64,000 bases of DNA from Nostoc sp. JL33 (GCF_017114985.1 NZ_JABXKP010000039.1:1-64000); one strand, 5' to 3'; positions 27,384 to 37,282 are shown, counted from the first letter of the stretch. Made by a program: numbers and translations. The notes: generated by a model not told the origin, from the sequence alone.

Positions 27384-29804
27384 CTATTTCACCTTGACAC
27401 GGAAGCGAACAAAGCCATAAGAATTAGCTGGTGTGCCAGTTCCAGTTGATGCGGGTAGATTGGGTAAATCGGAACTCCGGGTGATATTCACCACCACAGC
27501 TCCATTGATATTAATACCACAGGATGATGGTATACCTGATTCGTTAGCTGTATAAAAATGTCCGCGATCGCCATCCTGTGCATTGGTAAGATAAGCCGTA
27601 GGAGTGCTAGAACCAAGTCCAAGGGCAATACCTTTATCTGCTCCTGGTAAGCCGCCATCACTAGGAGTCATACCATTAAAAGCAGTAGAAAGAAAAGTAG
27701 TATTGGTAGGTACTAAGTCACAGATTTGCACCCTAGTTACATCACCCTGACCATTCGAGAGGAAGTATATCGTGTATTCTAAATCATCTCCTGGCTTAAC
27801 TATCCCAGCGTTGATCATTCCGCGTAAGTAACCGCTAGGCCATGGGTTACTGCTGTCATCATCAATATCACGAGGAGATGCTACGTAGTTAGCAGCATTA
27901 GAAGAAACGTCGCTGCGACCATCTACAATGTCGGTTAAGTTCTGGCTGTTAATCCGGGTGATGCGCTTCACTAAAATTAACTGAGGTTTGCCAGTGAATG
28001 GCATAGTTACCGTAGCAGGTGTAGGATCTTCCTTCCCTGCTTTGTCTACTGCGGCTATACTAAAAGCGATCGTTGTAGTGCCATCTATATTCGGATCTAC
28101 TGTTAGTTTGGTCGGATCATAATTAGTAATAACTTGGTTGGCTGTCACAGCTACACCGTTGTAATACAGTGTCCCATTATTTGGTAGACTAACAATCTTG
28201 AAACTGTTGCCAGAACCAAAGTTCCCATCTTCCGGGTCAGTGCCTGATAGTGTTGGCACTTGTACAGTATTGGTTCCCCCTGGATTTTTTTTTGTAGAGC
28301 CGATGACATTATTAGTGTCGGGCAACTGCTCAATTCCAAAGTCCTTACTAGAGATGTTTGTACCAGTATTAAAAGCAGCTGTTGTTAGTGGGCTAGTATT
28401 GACCCAGTTAGAGGGCAGAGATGGCGCAGGGGCAGTATTACCAACTGTGCCAGCAGTCGTACTTAAAATAATTTTGACATCGTTTTGATTAAAGGGAACA
28501 TTGATAAAGGTGTAAGTGCCATCTGCCGCGACAGATGTTGTCACCAACACTTTATTAGTTGAATCTACCAGAATGGCATTTAACAACCCACCTGCATTAG
28601 TGCCGGTTTCCGAACCAGTATTGATATTAGTAAAAGTATTGTTAGCGCTATTGTCGGCATCATCCCAAACCTTGCCACTGAGGAAATCATCATCATATAT
28701 GGTATAGCTGGAAGCGATCGTTGGGGAACCACCACAAGTTGTTGTTGAACTGGCGAAAAAACTAGATGAAGGTTGGAGAGTGAATACGATTGTCCTCATA
28801 CCTTGAGGAATATTGTTATTAATAACAGTAAAGGGAATGGTAAAGACACTAGTGGCATCACTCCCGTCGTAGTTACCCGAAGGGATAAAGATATTAAAAG
28901 TGGATGTGCCGGATGTTGTCTTGTAGTCTGTACCCAAAGTCGCTGTACCACTCACCGAAATAGGAACGGAGATTCCGCCAGTTGGTACTAAACCAACGAT
29001 TCTGAGTTTGGGGGGGTTAGTTGTAGGGGTAGTTTCCGATTCTGCTGCACCACCTGAACTTGCTGTAAACTCGAGCACAGGTAAACCAGCAAATTGAACT
29101 TCATCAAGGAAGTTACCTACAGTATTGTCCCCACCCGCCGTGGAAACGGCCGCAAATCCTACAGGTTGATTAGCAGAAGCAGCAGTGTAAGGCACTGTGC
29201 CAGTGTATCGCACCCAGCCATTTCCGGCGTTATTGTTACTGACATTAGGAATAGTTGCACCATTCTGTGCTACTGGTTGTGCCGTGACTGTTCCATCGCT
29301 AGTTGTTGAGAACCTGCCAAAAATAGTATTTAGTCCAATTAGAAAATTCGCCACATCAGGATTAGTTGCACTTGAACGCCCACGATGTAGAAAAGAGAAC
29401 GTAATCGTCTCATCTTTAATAAGGCACAAATTTTGATACAACTCAGAAGCTTGTTCTGCATTTAACTCAGCAAATTGATTCCCTGCATTGGTTGCTGTAC
29501 TAGCACCAATAAATCCTGAAGTCCAAATCTCAATCAGCGGTACTGATCCTGGAGATGTATAACCAGTACAGCTACCTGTTCCTGCTTTTACTGAGCCATG
29601 AGTTGTACTCCAACCAGGGATAAGGCTTTGATCGACTTGAACGTAACATTGTTGACCAGCAGAACCAAAAACAGGTGACTCAAAGCCGGGATTCAGGAAC
29701 GATCGCTGGATATATTGAGCCTGCGCTACTGTAGGTTGAAGTACTAATGTCGCACCGATTAGTCCCCAGCCGAAAGCATTAAAATTTTGCCATAAATTCT
29801 TCAT
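27384..29804 (-). CDS. Secreted multi-domain surface protein (Calx-beta, SdrD-like, DUF11-like)
   Basis: 806 residues with a signal peptide (about 1–29, ending VAQAQ). The N-terminal ~240 residues resemble a jelly-roll or adhesin head (NPGFESPVFG start). Then come a Calx-beta-like repeat (about 250–340; ISVPISVSGTATLGTDYKTT), an SdrD/Cna-B-like domain (about 375–460; LSGKVWDDADNS, DGTYTFINVPFN), a cadherin-like segment, and a C-terminal DUF11-like domain (about 660–780; KPGDDLEYTIYFLSNGQGDV). No anchor is visible. It lies in line with the DUF11/barrel cluster but is separated from it by the RAYT gene. Role in adhesion or sheath is inferred. Confidence 0.8.
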   Translation of the reverse strand: MKNLWQNFNAFGWGLIGATLVLQPTVAQAQYIQRSFLNPGFESPVFGSAGQQCYVQVDQSLIPGWSTTHGSVKAGTGSCTGYTSPGSVPLIEIWTSGFIGASTATNAGNQFAELNAEQASELYQNLCLIKDETITFSFLHRGRSSATNPDVANFLIGLNTIFGRFSTTSDGTVTAQPVAQNGATIPNVSNNNAGNGWVRYTGTVPYTAASANQPVGFAAVSTAGGDNTVGNFLDEVQFAGLPVLEFTASSGGAAESETTPTTNPPKLRIVGLVPTGGISVPISVSGTATLGTDYKTTSGTSTFNIFIPSGNYDGSDATSVFTIPFTVINNNIPQGMRTIVFTLQPSSSFFASSTTTCGGSPTIASSYTIYDDDFLSGKVWDDADNSANNTFTNINTGSETGTNAGGLLNAILVDSTNKVLVTTSVAADGTYTFINVPFNQNDVKIILSTTAGTVGNTAPAPSLPSNWVNTSPLTTAAFNTGTNISSKDFGIEQLPDTNNVIGSTKKNPGGTNTVQVPTLSGTDPEDGNFGSGNSFKIVSLPNNGTLYYNGVAVTANQVITNYDPTKLTVDPNIDGTTTIAFSIAAVDKAGKEDPTPATVTMPFTGKPQLILVKRITRINSQNLTDIVDGRSDVSSNAANYVASPRDIDDDSSNPWPSGYLRGMINAGIVKPGDDLEYTIYFLSNGQGDVTRVQICDLVPTNTTFLSTAFNGMTPSDGGLPGADKGIALGLGSSTPTAYLTNAQDGDRGHFYTANESGIPSSCGININGAVVVNITRSSDLPNLPASTGTGTPANSYGFVRFRVKVK

Positions 29805-30023
29805 TAGTAAATTACCATAAAATAACCTTTACAAAACGCTGATCACCTTAACCCTAATCATCAATGAGGGCTGATTAACCTCAAAAAACTCTCCAGTCTT
29901 TAGCTTGCCCAAAGGCTGGCAAAATCTAACAGTTGCATTTACATTTAGTGCCGTGATCGCTTTTAAAAGTTAAAGAAATATTTCATTTGAAATTTAATTA
30001 ATCCTGGCTATAAATTGACGATT

Positions 30024-30054
30024 TGTAGAGACGTTGCAATGCAACGTCTCTACA
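30024..30054. repeat. REP-like palindrome, copy downstream of RAYT
   Basis: Perfect 15-bp arms TGTAGAGACGTTGCA / TGCAACGTCTCTACA around a single central A. It lies 16 bases beyond the stop codon of the RAYT gene. Member of a family also at 30358, 30732, 42705 and 48085. Confidence 0.85.
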
Positions 30055-30069
30055 TTGTGGGTATAAACA

Positions 30070-30696
30070 TCACATCCATAAATTTGTAGGGTTATTTTTG
30101 TCTTTGTCCCATTTGATCGGATTATTAATGATGTATTCTCGAATTCGGTCTAAAGAACCATCGGCGCGAATGATCTGGTCATAAAATCGAGGCTGCCAAG
30201 CAAAATTTTCATAACCATTTTCCCGACACCAACGGGTAACGGCAGATTTGTATGATCCTGCGATCGCCCCTAATGAACCTGGTTTTGGGGATATTTCAGA
30301 CATGAATTGACGCTGGGTAATGTCACATAAGGTTTCCTGTTGAATTCTGTCGCGTTGTGTAGAGACGTTGCACTGCAACGTCTCTACATACTGCAACGTC
30401 TCTACATTTTGGGATAGGGGTTTATCAATAACCACAATTCCGTGGACATGATTGGACATAATTACGTATGTATCAATTTGGATATGTTCAAAATGGTTGG
30501 GAATTTCTACCCAATATTTTTGAGCAATTTCTCCTATTTCCGAAAGTTTTACCTGACCTGACACGACCAGACCAAAATAATCAAAGCAATCTTTAGTACA
30601 AATGGTGATGAAATACCAACCATTAGCAGCATAATTTCGATTTGGTAAACGGGTGGACTCTACGCGGTATTTACCCTGAAATTTCGGTTTAATCAT
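30070..30696 (-). CDS. REP-associated tyrosine transposase (RAYT), Y1 HUH family
   Basis: 208 residues related to IS200 TnpA. The HUH metal-binding motif is MSNHVHGIVVI near residue 80, and the probable catalytic tyrosine lies in WQPRFYDQIIR near 170. The N-terminus NRNYAANGWYFITICTKD and the C-terminus REYIINNPIKWDKD are typical of RAYTs. RAYTs are single-copy chromosomal enzymes linked to dispersal of REP palindromes; here such palindromes flank the gene on both sides and one is inserted in frame (VETLQYVETLQCNVSTQ, residues about 97–113) without breaking it. It interrupts the leftward surface-protein cluster. Confidence 0.9.
   Translation of the reverse strand: MIKPKFQGKYRVESTRLPNRNYAANGWYFITICTKDCFDYFGLVVSGQVKLSEIGEIAQKYWVEIPNHFEHIQIDTYVIMSNHVHGIVVIDKPLSQNVETLQYVETLQCNVSTQRDRIQQETLCDITQRQFMSEISPKPGSLGAIAGSYKSAVTRWCRENGYENFAWQPRFYDQIIRADGSLDRIREYIINNPIKWDKDKNNPTNLWM
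30358..30407. repeat. REP-like palindrome plus half copy inside the RAYT gene
   Basis: A full palindrome (TGTAGAGACGTTGCA, central C, TGCAACGTCTCTACA; 30358–30388) followed by a half copy (TGCAACGTCTCTACAT, 30392–30407). Together they add about 17 codons in frame to the transposase gene, between the HUH motif and the catalytic tyrosine. Confidence 0.85.
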
Positions 30697-30731
30697 GGTG
30701 ACAATTCCCTATCCGTTATTTACAACCTCAA

Positions 30732-30762
30732 TGTAGAGACGTAGCAGTGCTACGTCTCTACA
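30732..30762. repeat. REP-like palindrome, copy upstream of RAYT
   Basis: Perfect arms TGTAGAGACGTAGCA / TGCTACGTCTCTACA around a central G, 36 bases before the RAYT start codon and 11 bases after the end of the barrel gene. It may also serve as that gene's terminator. Confidence 0.85.
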
Positions 30763-30772
30763 AATAACAGTT

Positions 30773-33700
30773 TTATATTTCATGCTTTTGCATCGCCGTT
30801 GTTGCCGCCTTGAGTTTATTCACCAAAGTTTTCATTGCAGATTCCTGTTGTTGGCGTGGAGCAATTTTTTGCTGTCCAAAGCCTTCAAACAATTCGTTGA
30901 GCTTAACCGTAAAGCCCAAATACGCGCCTCCCGCAGAACGTGTGCCAGAAAAATCTCGGTCATCAACTTTACCAAAGACATATCCAGCAGAAAGGCGCAG
31001 GTTAGGCGTGAGGTAGTAGCCTGTTTCTACAACAAACCCTGTTTCGCTGTAGCTAGACTGACTAATTACACGAGCTTCACCAACTAAATCCCAGCTATAT
31101 CCCAAACGATAGGTAGCGCGTAATTGGGCCAGATTTACTGTGCTAGTACCAGCTAAATCATTAGCTATGTAAGAAGTACTGTTACGCAAAGCATATTTCC
31201 CGTAAAATTCCCATTGCCAGTTAGGAGCGTAAATAGCTTCTAAAGCAAAGGTATGGTCTTGGGAACCCGTACCACTCCCTAAGAGGATGGTGTCAGGAAT
31301 AGTTGCCGGATTTTGGCGATATTCATAACGCAACAAAGCATTAAATTTATCGTTATTGGGATCGCGGTAGGCTAAACCCAGCTTGAGGTTAGCAGTATCT
31401 CCCAATCCTGAAAGCTTTTGATTGGAAGAACCACCTTGTTGATAACGTACCAAAGCTGTGAGAGCCGGGGAAATTTTACCCGCAGCACCTGCGGTAATTA
31501 CTGTATTACCACCACCAGAAGAGGAACGATGTTCATAACGGGCGCTGGCTTGAAACTGTGGATTATCAGAGTATTCCAGCCCAACGCTGTAGCTATCGCC
31601 ACCATCAAAGCCGATCGCAGATGCTGATTGACCAAAAGCGAAGGGTTGGGCATATTGTTGGCCTGTTCCAGTGCGTCCGAAGAAGTTGCCAAATACGTGT
31701 TCGTAAGCGAGGTTCAGCCGCAATCCATGAGCAATAGTCCAGCGATTATTCAGACCGATCGCTCCTTGGGTAGTCATTTCGTTAGCACCACCCAAAATTG
31801 AGTAACGACCGGTCAAGGTGGTATCTGATCCGAGTTTGTGTTCACCATTGACACTCAAGCTGGTGATCGAATTACCCGAATATTGACCGCTAGTGTAAAA
31901 CTGTTGGGCGAGACTGACGCTGACACCAGGAATTACTGCCCAATTCAACCCTAAAATGGTACGGTCTGGGTAAACTGTATCTTTTTGGGAAGATAGACTT
32001 AGTTCATTTTGCGCCTGAAAAGTCAGGTTCTTCGCAATCGGAACTGAAAAACGTGATCGCAGTTGATCAGAAGTACTACTCAAGGCGCTGTCGGGGATGC
32101 GGTCTTCCCGATGGCGATGAATCCAATCCACATCAAAGGTAGCGCTACCCAAGCGTTGTTGAATCCCGGCGGAAATCGTCGTCAGCGAATTATTAACTCC
32201 GCTCCCAGGTATGGCCTGAGAACGCGGTGCAAACAGTTCTTCAAAAGTATCTAGTGGTTGAGGAGCAATCCCAAAATTGTCTTCGTGGTCATATTGTGCT
32301 CTAACATTGGTAGTTGAGGTGAGTTTCGCTGTAACCTGCGCTCCATAACGGGTCTGTCCTGGGACAAAGCTGATGGTGGCATTATTGGCAAAACCCGTAT
32401 CAGCAAAGCGATAATAGGCACGACCTTGAATCCCATTCGCAATTTCTCCCTCAGCTTCTAACCGATACGCATCACCACTGACCTTTCCCACAACATCAGA
32501 ATCATTAGTGGAATGGGCATATTCTGCGATTAACTTTCCCTTTTCACCCAAAGCAATCAGGGCATCTGCGCCGTAGAGTTGAAAGTCACGCACCCCGTGA
32601 TTTTCTTGAACGTAAGTTGCTCCTACCCAACTTTCTTGGTTGAGTTTGCGGGAAAGGTTATATTGTAAACGACCAGCATAGATACTGCCGTCAGAGTCTT
32701 GGCTGTCATATTGGTAAGTAACAACAATCCGGCGTACCAACACTTGTCCAGTTTGATCAATATCGGTGCGAAGAATCGGTTCGCGGAATAATAAAGTACC
32801 GCGATCGTAGTCGATTTCGTAGTCTGGGCCTCGGTTTAACTGTTTGCGTTCTAGTACAGTCCCAGGACGATTAAGTTCTTCTAACTCAATAAAGATATTT
32901 TCGCTACCTGCTTGTAGTAGCCTGCGAGAGAGGAAGTAATAACCACTAGTACCATCGGGAGCAATGGTATCCCGTTGAAACCCTTCTAAGTGGTTGCCAT
33001 AGAAACCTGTAATTTGTAAGTTTCCTAAATTGTAGTTAGCTTTAAAACCGTGGAGTTGACGGGTGATAGAAGTAAATTGCTGCGATCGCCGAGCAAATTC
33101 TTCTGTGTTATAGTCACCCCACATGGCATAATCAGGATCGGAGCCGGGGATACGAGCCGATCGCTCAAAACGCAGATATACGCTGTCAATCGAAGGAGCG
33201 ACGGCATCAACTTTCGAGCTATCCCCATAGACAGGATAGTTTTGCTCGCTGGATTGGTAAGTTTTAAACAGACGATTATCGCAGTTGCAATCTTCATTGA
33301 GGTTACGAGAACTGTTGTATGCGCCTGTAAACAACCAATCCCCGATCGCACCAGTGGCAAATATCGCGGAATGGAAATCTAATTGCGTTCCGTTGTCTTT
33401 GTCAGGAGGGAGGAAATCACGGAAACTCCCGTAATAATTTGTACCTCTAGCGCCCAAACGTAAATCTATTACTCCTGTTACCAAACTCGGACGCAGTGCT
33501 GTTTCAAATTGCAGTTCGGTAAAGGCTTCTAAATCATTAGCGATCGCCCGAATTCGCACAGTTTGGGCTTTGAGTTGCGATCGCAAAATCGCTGTAAATT
33601 GCCCCGCTTTCGCCTCCACTTGAAATCCCGGTTGATCGGGTTTGAAGTCTTTCCCAACAAACTCGCCAGCCGTAGGTATAAGAGTGATAACGGCATCACG

Positions 33701-34912
33701 GTTAGAGCGATTACCACTTGCATCGATCAGTTGACCCCGGATTGTCGCCGTGGAACGTCCATCTGCCGGAATACGGGACTCAACTGTTTCTAAAGTTAAT
33801 TTCTGCGGCGCTCCCCGGACTGCAACTTGCACCGTTACAAGGGGTTCTGTCCCACCGACAACTTGTGCAGAGATGGCGTTATTCCCTTCTTTTAACGAGA
33901 CACCATACCATGTCTGCGTTACGAGGTTGGTGGCGGAATCACTTTCCGTTCGTCCCACTAAGGAAGAGTCTACCAACGTGCCATTCACCCGCAATTGTGC
34001 CTGACTACCAACAGGAAATTGCACAATCACCGTGGTAGCTGGGACATCCACAACGCTGTCAGGCGTAGGAGCCAGGATTTTAATTGCTGTAGGAATGGCG
34101 GGAGTGGGAGACACGGGAAGATTTTCATTCACCCCTTGTCCCTTTGTCCCCTTGTCCTCTACTCCTGCTATTTTGCGTAAGCCTCTAGGTAAACCTACAG
34201 AAGTTACTGGCTGAAATGGTTGTATTTCCCTTGAAGAAGCTTGAAACTGTGTCTCGGTGTCTTTGCGTGCGTCGTTCTTGTCCTCGATTCCGGCTATTTT
34301 GCCTAAGCCTCTGGGTAAACCTACAGAAGTTGCTGGTTGAAATGGTTGTATTTCCCTTGAAGAAGCTTGAAACTGTGTCTCGGTGTTTTTGGGTGCGTCG
34401 TTCTTGGCCTCGATTCCGGCTATTTTGCCTAAGCCTCTGGGTAAATCAATAGAAGTTGCTGGTTGAAATGCTTGTATTTCCGTTTTACTTGGCTGGACAT
34501 CTGGAATTGAAGTATCAGTAGTTGCTGTTGAAGAAGTGGAGGTAAATTCCAGAGGTGAAAACTGCTGCTCGGAACTTCTCAAGAGATGGGGAGAATTTGA
34601 ATCTATACTTTTTTGAGCAACTTTATTCTGATCGGTTTGCTCTTCAACCTGACTTTTCACCTCATCTGGAAAAACCAAAGCGAAGCCACCCTGTTTCCCT
34701 TGTAGGGAAGGGGAAGAATTCAAAGCCTCTCCTTTTTTAGGAGAGAGGTTTTCACCCTTATCTGCTTGCGAAGGGGAATCAGGGAAGAGGAGGTTTTGAC
34801 TTGTGATTTCTGCTTTGACTATTGCAGGATACAAAACAAAGGTGAGAGCTACTGGCATAGTCCCCATCAATCTCAGGTAAAATGTCGTTGCACAGTGCAG
34901 TCTGGGTTTCAT
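30773..34912 (-). CDS. Large outer-membrane beta-barrel protein with Ig-like domains
   Basis: 1379 residues. Signal peptide (about 1–34), then a low-complexity N-terminal region (about 35–270) with a 42-residue unit repeated about three times (FQPATS…LPRGLGKIAGIE), two Ig-like/invasin-type domains (about 275–480; for example IPADGRSTATIRGQL), a conserved middle region (YPVYGDSS, MWGDYNTEEF, GPDYEIDYDRGTLLFREPIL), and a long C-terminal barrel of alternating aromatic strands ending GGAYLGFTVKLNELF plus a short charged tail. The middle and barrel resemble large outer-membrane proteins encoded beside DUF11 proteins in other Gram-negatives. Its ATG overlaps the upstream gene's stop by four bases. 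Transport or anchoring role is inferred. Confidence 0.8.
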   Translation of the reverse strand: MKPRLHCATTFYLRLMGTMPVALTFVLYPAIVKAEITSQNLLFPDSPSQADKGENLSPKKGEALNSSPSLQGKQGGFALVFPDEVKSQVEEQTDQNKVAQKSIDSNSPHLLRSSEQQFSPLEFTSTSSTATTDTSIPDVQPSKTEIQAFQPATSIDLPRGLGKIAGIEAKNDAPKNTETQFQASSREIQPFQPATSVGLPRGLGKIAGIEDKNDARKDTETQFQASSREIQPFQPVTSVGLPRGLRKIAGVEDKGTKGQGVNENLPVSPTPAIPTAIKILAPTPDSVVDVPATTVIVQFPVGSQAQLRVNGTLVDSSLVGRTESDSATNLVTQTWYGVSLKEGNNAISAQVVGGTEPLVTVQVAVRGAPQKLTLETVESRIPADGRSTATIRGQLIDASGNRSNRDAVITLIPTAGEFVGKDFKPDQPGFQVEAKAGQFTAILRSQLKAQTVRIRAIANDLEAFTELQFETALRPSLVTGVIDLRLGARGTNYYGSFRDFLPPDKDNGTQLDFHSAIFATGAIGDWLFTGAYNSSRNLNEDCNCDNRLFKTYQSSEQNYPVYGDSSKVDAVAPSIDSVYLRFERSARIPGSDPDYAMWGDYNTEEFARRSQQFTSITRQLHGFKANYNLGNLQITGFYGNHLEGFQRDTIAPDGTSGYYFLSRRLLQAGSENIFIELEELNRPGTVLERKQLNRGPDYEIDYDRGTLLFREPILRTDIDQTGQVLVRRIVVTYQYDSQDSDGSIYAGRLQYNLSRKLNQESWVGATYVQENHGVRDFQLYGADALIALGEKGKLIAEYAHSTNDSDVVGKVSGDAYRLEAEGEIANGIQGRAYYRFADTGFANNATISFVPGQTRYGAQVTAKLTSTTNVRAQYDHEDNFGIAPQPLDTFEELFAPRSQAIPGSGVNNSLTTISAGIQQRLGSATFDVDWIHRHREDRIPDSALSSTSDQLRSRFSVPIAKNLTFQAQNELSLSSQKDTVYPDRTILGLNWAVIPGVSVSLAQQFYTSGQYSGNSITSLSVNGEHKLGSDTTLTGRYSILGGANEMTTQGAIGLNNRWTIAHGLRLNLAYEHVFGNFFGRTGTGQQYAQPFAFGQSASAIGFDGGDSYSVGLEYSDNPQFQASARYEHRSSSGGGNTVITAGAAGKISPALTALVRYQQGGSSNQKLSGLGDTANLKLGLAYRDPNNDKFNALLRYEYRQNPATIPDTILLGSGTGSQDHTFALEAIYAPNWQWEFYGKYALRNSTSYIANDLAGTSTVNLAQLRATYRLGYSWDLVGEARVISQSSYSETGFVVETGYYLTPNLRLSAGYVFGKVDDRDFSGTRSAGGAYLGFTVKLNELFEGFGQQKIAPRQQQESAMKTLVNKLKAATTAMQKHEI
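34167..34470. repeat. 126-bp tandem repeat in the barrel gene
   Basis: Three near-identical units starting with GCTATTTTGC at 34167, 34293 and 34419, a 126-bp (42-codon) period that keeps the frame. The third unit is partial. Encodes the Pro/Gln/Ser-rich periplasmic linker. Confidence 0.85.
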
Positions 34913-36459
34913 TTCTTCACTGGCTCCTGGAATGTGGGGGTGACAGCGAAGTTCATGCGTACCAATCCACCTGGCTCTAAATGCACCAAGCGAGATTGGC
35001 TATTGCGTTCCTTGAATTTTTCGTTAGGAGCTAAGGTGTAACCGGGTAAACTGCTGAGGTCTAGTACACCTGTGTGGTATCCAGGTAAGACATTAGCTAA
35101 AGAGAACAAACCATTAGGATCTGTAGTGATGCGGTTTCCGTCCTCCAGAAAAATCACCGCATTTGATACCCCAGGCTCACCAGACTGTTGTTCACCATCA
35201 AAGTTTTTATCAACAAACACCCGACCGATAATCGTGCCACAGTCAGAAACGATTCCTGCACGAATTTTCAATTGGTGCGTTGCCGGGCCATCCTTAGTGC
35301 TAAAACGGTTATCAACTCGTTGAGCATTAACGATCGCACTGTTACGACCTGTTCCCCGCAGCGCATCGGCTGTTAATTGAGCAGCGTAGGCAATATTTAG
35401 AACTTTATCAGTAGGAAGTGTTACGTCTGTGCGGAATATCAGCGTGTTACCATTGCGTTCTGAGGTGAGAGTAACTGCTTTACCATCCACCTCTGCCCGC
35501 CCAGATTTCGGCAAGAAGTTGAATCCTGATGGTAGGTTGTCGGTGACAAATATATTATTCAAACCAGCATCAGCGAGATTTTTGATCGAGAGGCGGTAGA
35601 TTACCGTATCTCCAGGTTCAGCAGTAGCGCGATCGCCTGTTTTGATAATCTGCAACTGATTGGGTTGACACAAATTTGTGGTGAATTCAAAGGCTAATAA
35701 ATCCAGTCCCACAACTTCTGAGTTGGGAACTAAGACAACTGTTTGCTCTAGCCTGGTTTCGCCTGTGAGACTAATTGGTTGACCATCCAAAGAAGTAGCG
35801 ACATATTGCACCACACGATTACCTTGGGTGCCAGTGCTAGCAAGGATTTCAATTTTGATACGTCGTTGTTTGTAGATAGAATTTGGTGGTGGATTGACTA
35901 CAAAAATGTAGGTTCTACCTGGATCAGTTTGACCCTTATTCGGATCGAGTAGGAAATTGTAGATACCCGCAGGGTTATTCGTAACGAAGTAGGGATTACT
36001 ATTCTCAGTATTTGGCGATTTACCGCCAGGAACCTTGTTATTAGGAATATCGGGTAACTCTGTTCGAGTCAGAGAAACCAAGCTGCCCAATTCTGTCCCC
36101 GTTGAGTCGCTAGGGTTAGGTTCGTATACGCCAACAGAAAAACCTGTATAGTCAGGTAAAATTGTGCCAGCGCAACCTAAGATCCGCCCTAATGGGTCAA
36201 CTAATGGGTTAGGACTAATAGGACTAACATTGATCGGACTAGAACTTCCTTGATATTCATAATTACTAGTAGAATCTGTATAAGTATAAGTAGCTTGATT
36301 TATTAATGGCAAAGACGCAGCCAGATTGTTAGTCTGTTGGGCGATCGCTGGTATAGGTATAGTAGTATGCAAAACACTTGCCAGGAGAACAGTCGCTGTT
36401 AACCGTCGCCACCAGCTACTGCTAGAAGTAATTTGCTTTTGGTTTTGAGGACAGATCAT
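34909..36459 (-). CDS. Secreted DUF11 and SdrD-like domain protein
   Basis: 516 residues with a signal peptide (about 1–40, ending PAIAQQ). The central part carries a DUF11 repeat (about 270–370; GDRATAEPGDTVIYRLSIKN, DNLPSGFNFLPKSG), and the C-terminus an SdrD/carboxypeptidase-regulatory-like domain (about 415–480; GRVFVDKNFDGEQQSGEPGV, DPNGLFSLANVLPGYHTG). In Gram-negatives such proteins co-occur with a large barrel, and here the stop codon overlaps the barrel's ATG (ATGA), strong evidence for a shared mRNA and linked function. Target ligand unknown. Confidence 0.82.
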   Translation of the reverse strand: MICPQNQKQITSSSSWWRRLTATVLLASVLHTTIPIPAIAQQTNNLAASLPLINQATYTYTDSTSNYEYQGSSSPINVSPISPNPLVDPLGRILGCAGTILPDYTGFSVGVYEPNPSDSTGTELGSLVSLTRTELPDIPNNKVPGGKSPNTENSNPYFVTNNPAGIYNFLLDPNKGQTDPGRTYIFVVNPPPNSIYKQRRIKIEILASTGTQGNRVVQYVATSLDGQPISLTGETRLEQTVVLVPNSEVVGLDLLAFEFTTNLCQPNQLQIIKTGDRATAEPGDTVIYRLSIKNLADAGLNNIFVTDNLPSGFNFLPKSGRAEVDGKAVTLTSERNGNTLIFRTDVTLPTDKVLNIAYAAQLTADALRGTGRNSAIVNAQRVDNRFSTKDGPATHQLKIRAGIVSDCGTIIGRVFVDKNFDGEQQSGEPGVSNAVIFLEDGNRITTDPNGLFSLANVLPGYHTGVLDLSSLPGYTLAPNEKFKERNSQSRLVHLEPGGLVRMNFAVTPTFQEPVKK

Positions 36460-36536
36460 CTATCACATTTCCTCTGGAATGTCAAGCTTGTTGTTAATAA
36501 AAACACTTATTTATTTGTGGAAATCCAGAATTTTTA

Positions 36537-36600
36537 AAATAATTCGTAATTGATAATTACGCCCGTAACGCTATCGAGCGTTACGAGCGCGTCTGGTAGA
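36537..36600. repeat. Repeat with AATTCGTAATTGATAAT end, copy 2
   Basis: Starts AAAATAATTCGTAATTGATA like the element at 27274 and then contains the palindrome GTAACGCTATCGAGCGTTAC. The far end is not clear. Lies between two genes of the DUF11 cluster. Confidence 0.45.
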
Positions 36601-36718
36601 GAAGCGTTAGCGAGTAATCGAGTGTCGGAACGAGCGTCTGTAACTCGGTGGGCAGCCTCTTCTCTAAAAGAGGCCGCGGTATAAACCTGCCCTTGAGAAA
36701 TCCCCGTGCCCTCTTCAA

Positions 36719-37282
36719 TCAGCGCACTTGGGTTTGATAAGTCGCCTTGACTGTTGTCTTAGCTGCAAGTGACGGAATCTGCAAACGGATATTGGTGTAA
36801 GCAATGGCTGGTGCTGGTTTGGTTTCCACTTTGCCGTCAGGGAGAGTAACTTTAACAGTGGGATTTTCGACATAGGTGCGTCCGCCATCAATGCTATAAG
36901 TAACTTTGGCATTGTTTGCAACCTTGACAGATTTAAGTACGTAGACCATTCCTTTGGGAATAGGTTGATTAAGAGTCAAATTCTTCACTGGGCGATCGCT
37001 CTTATTTTCGCCAATCAAGGTATATCGCAACACATCACCTGGTCGCACCGCAACTTGACCTTTCAAAGGTTGCCATTTCTGGCTTTGCTTACCTTGTTGA
37101 TCCTGTGCCACCACTCGCTTTTCAGCCTCTAAGCGCAATTGTATTTGCGGTTGAGTTTTGACATTTTGGGCAACGGCACTTCCTGAATGCCATACATTTG
37201 CGATTCCCGGAATTTGACCGACAAATGGAGCTGTAGCAATGAGTGCGATCGCTCCTAAACCTGCAAAAGAAACACGCTTCAT
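36719..37282 (-). CDS. Secreted single-DUF11-domain protein
   Basis: 187 residues: signal peptide (about 1–39, ending SAVAQ), then a single DUF11-type domain (about 60–185; RPGDVLRYTLIGENKSDRPV, LNQPIPKGMVYVLKS, TYSIDGGRTYVENP). This is one beta-sandwich repeat of the kind found in multiples in the neighbouring proteins. It is 260 bases from the downstream 516-residue gene and 173 bases from the upstream 836-residue gene, all leftward. No anchor or enzymatic motif. Confidence 0.8.
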   Translation of the reverse strand: MKRVSFAGLGAIALIATAPFVGQIPGIANVWHSGSAVAQNVKTQPQIQLRLEAEKRVVAQDQQGKQSQKWQPLKGQVAVRPGDVLRYTLIGENKSDRPVKNLTLNQPIPKGMVYVLKSVKVANNAKVTYSIDGGRTYVENPTVKVTLPDGKVETKPAPAIAYTNIRLQIPSLAAKTTVKATYQTQVR

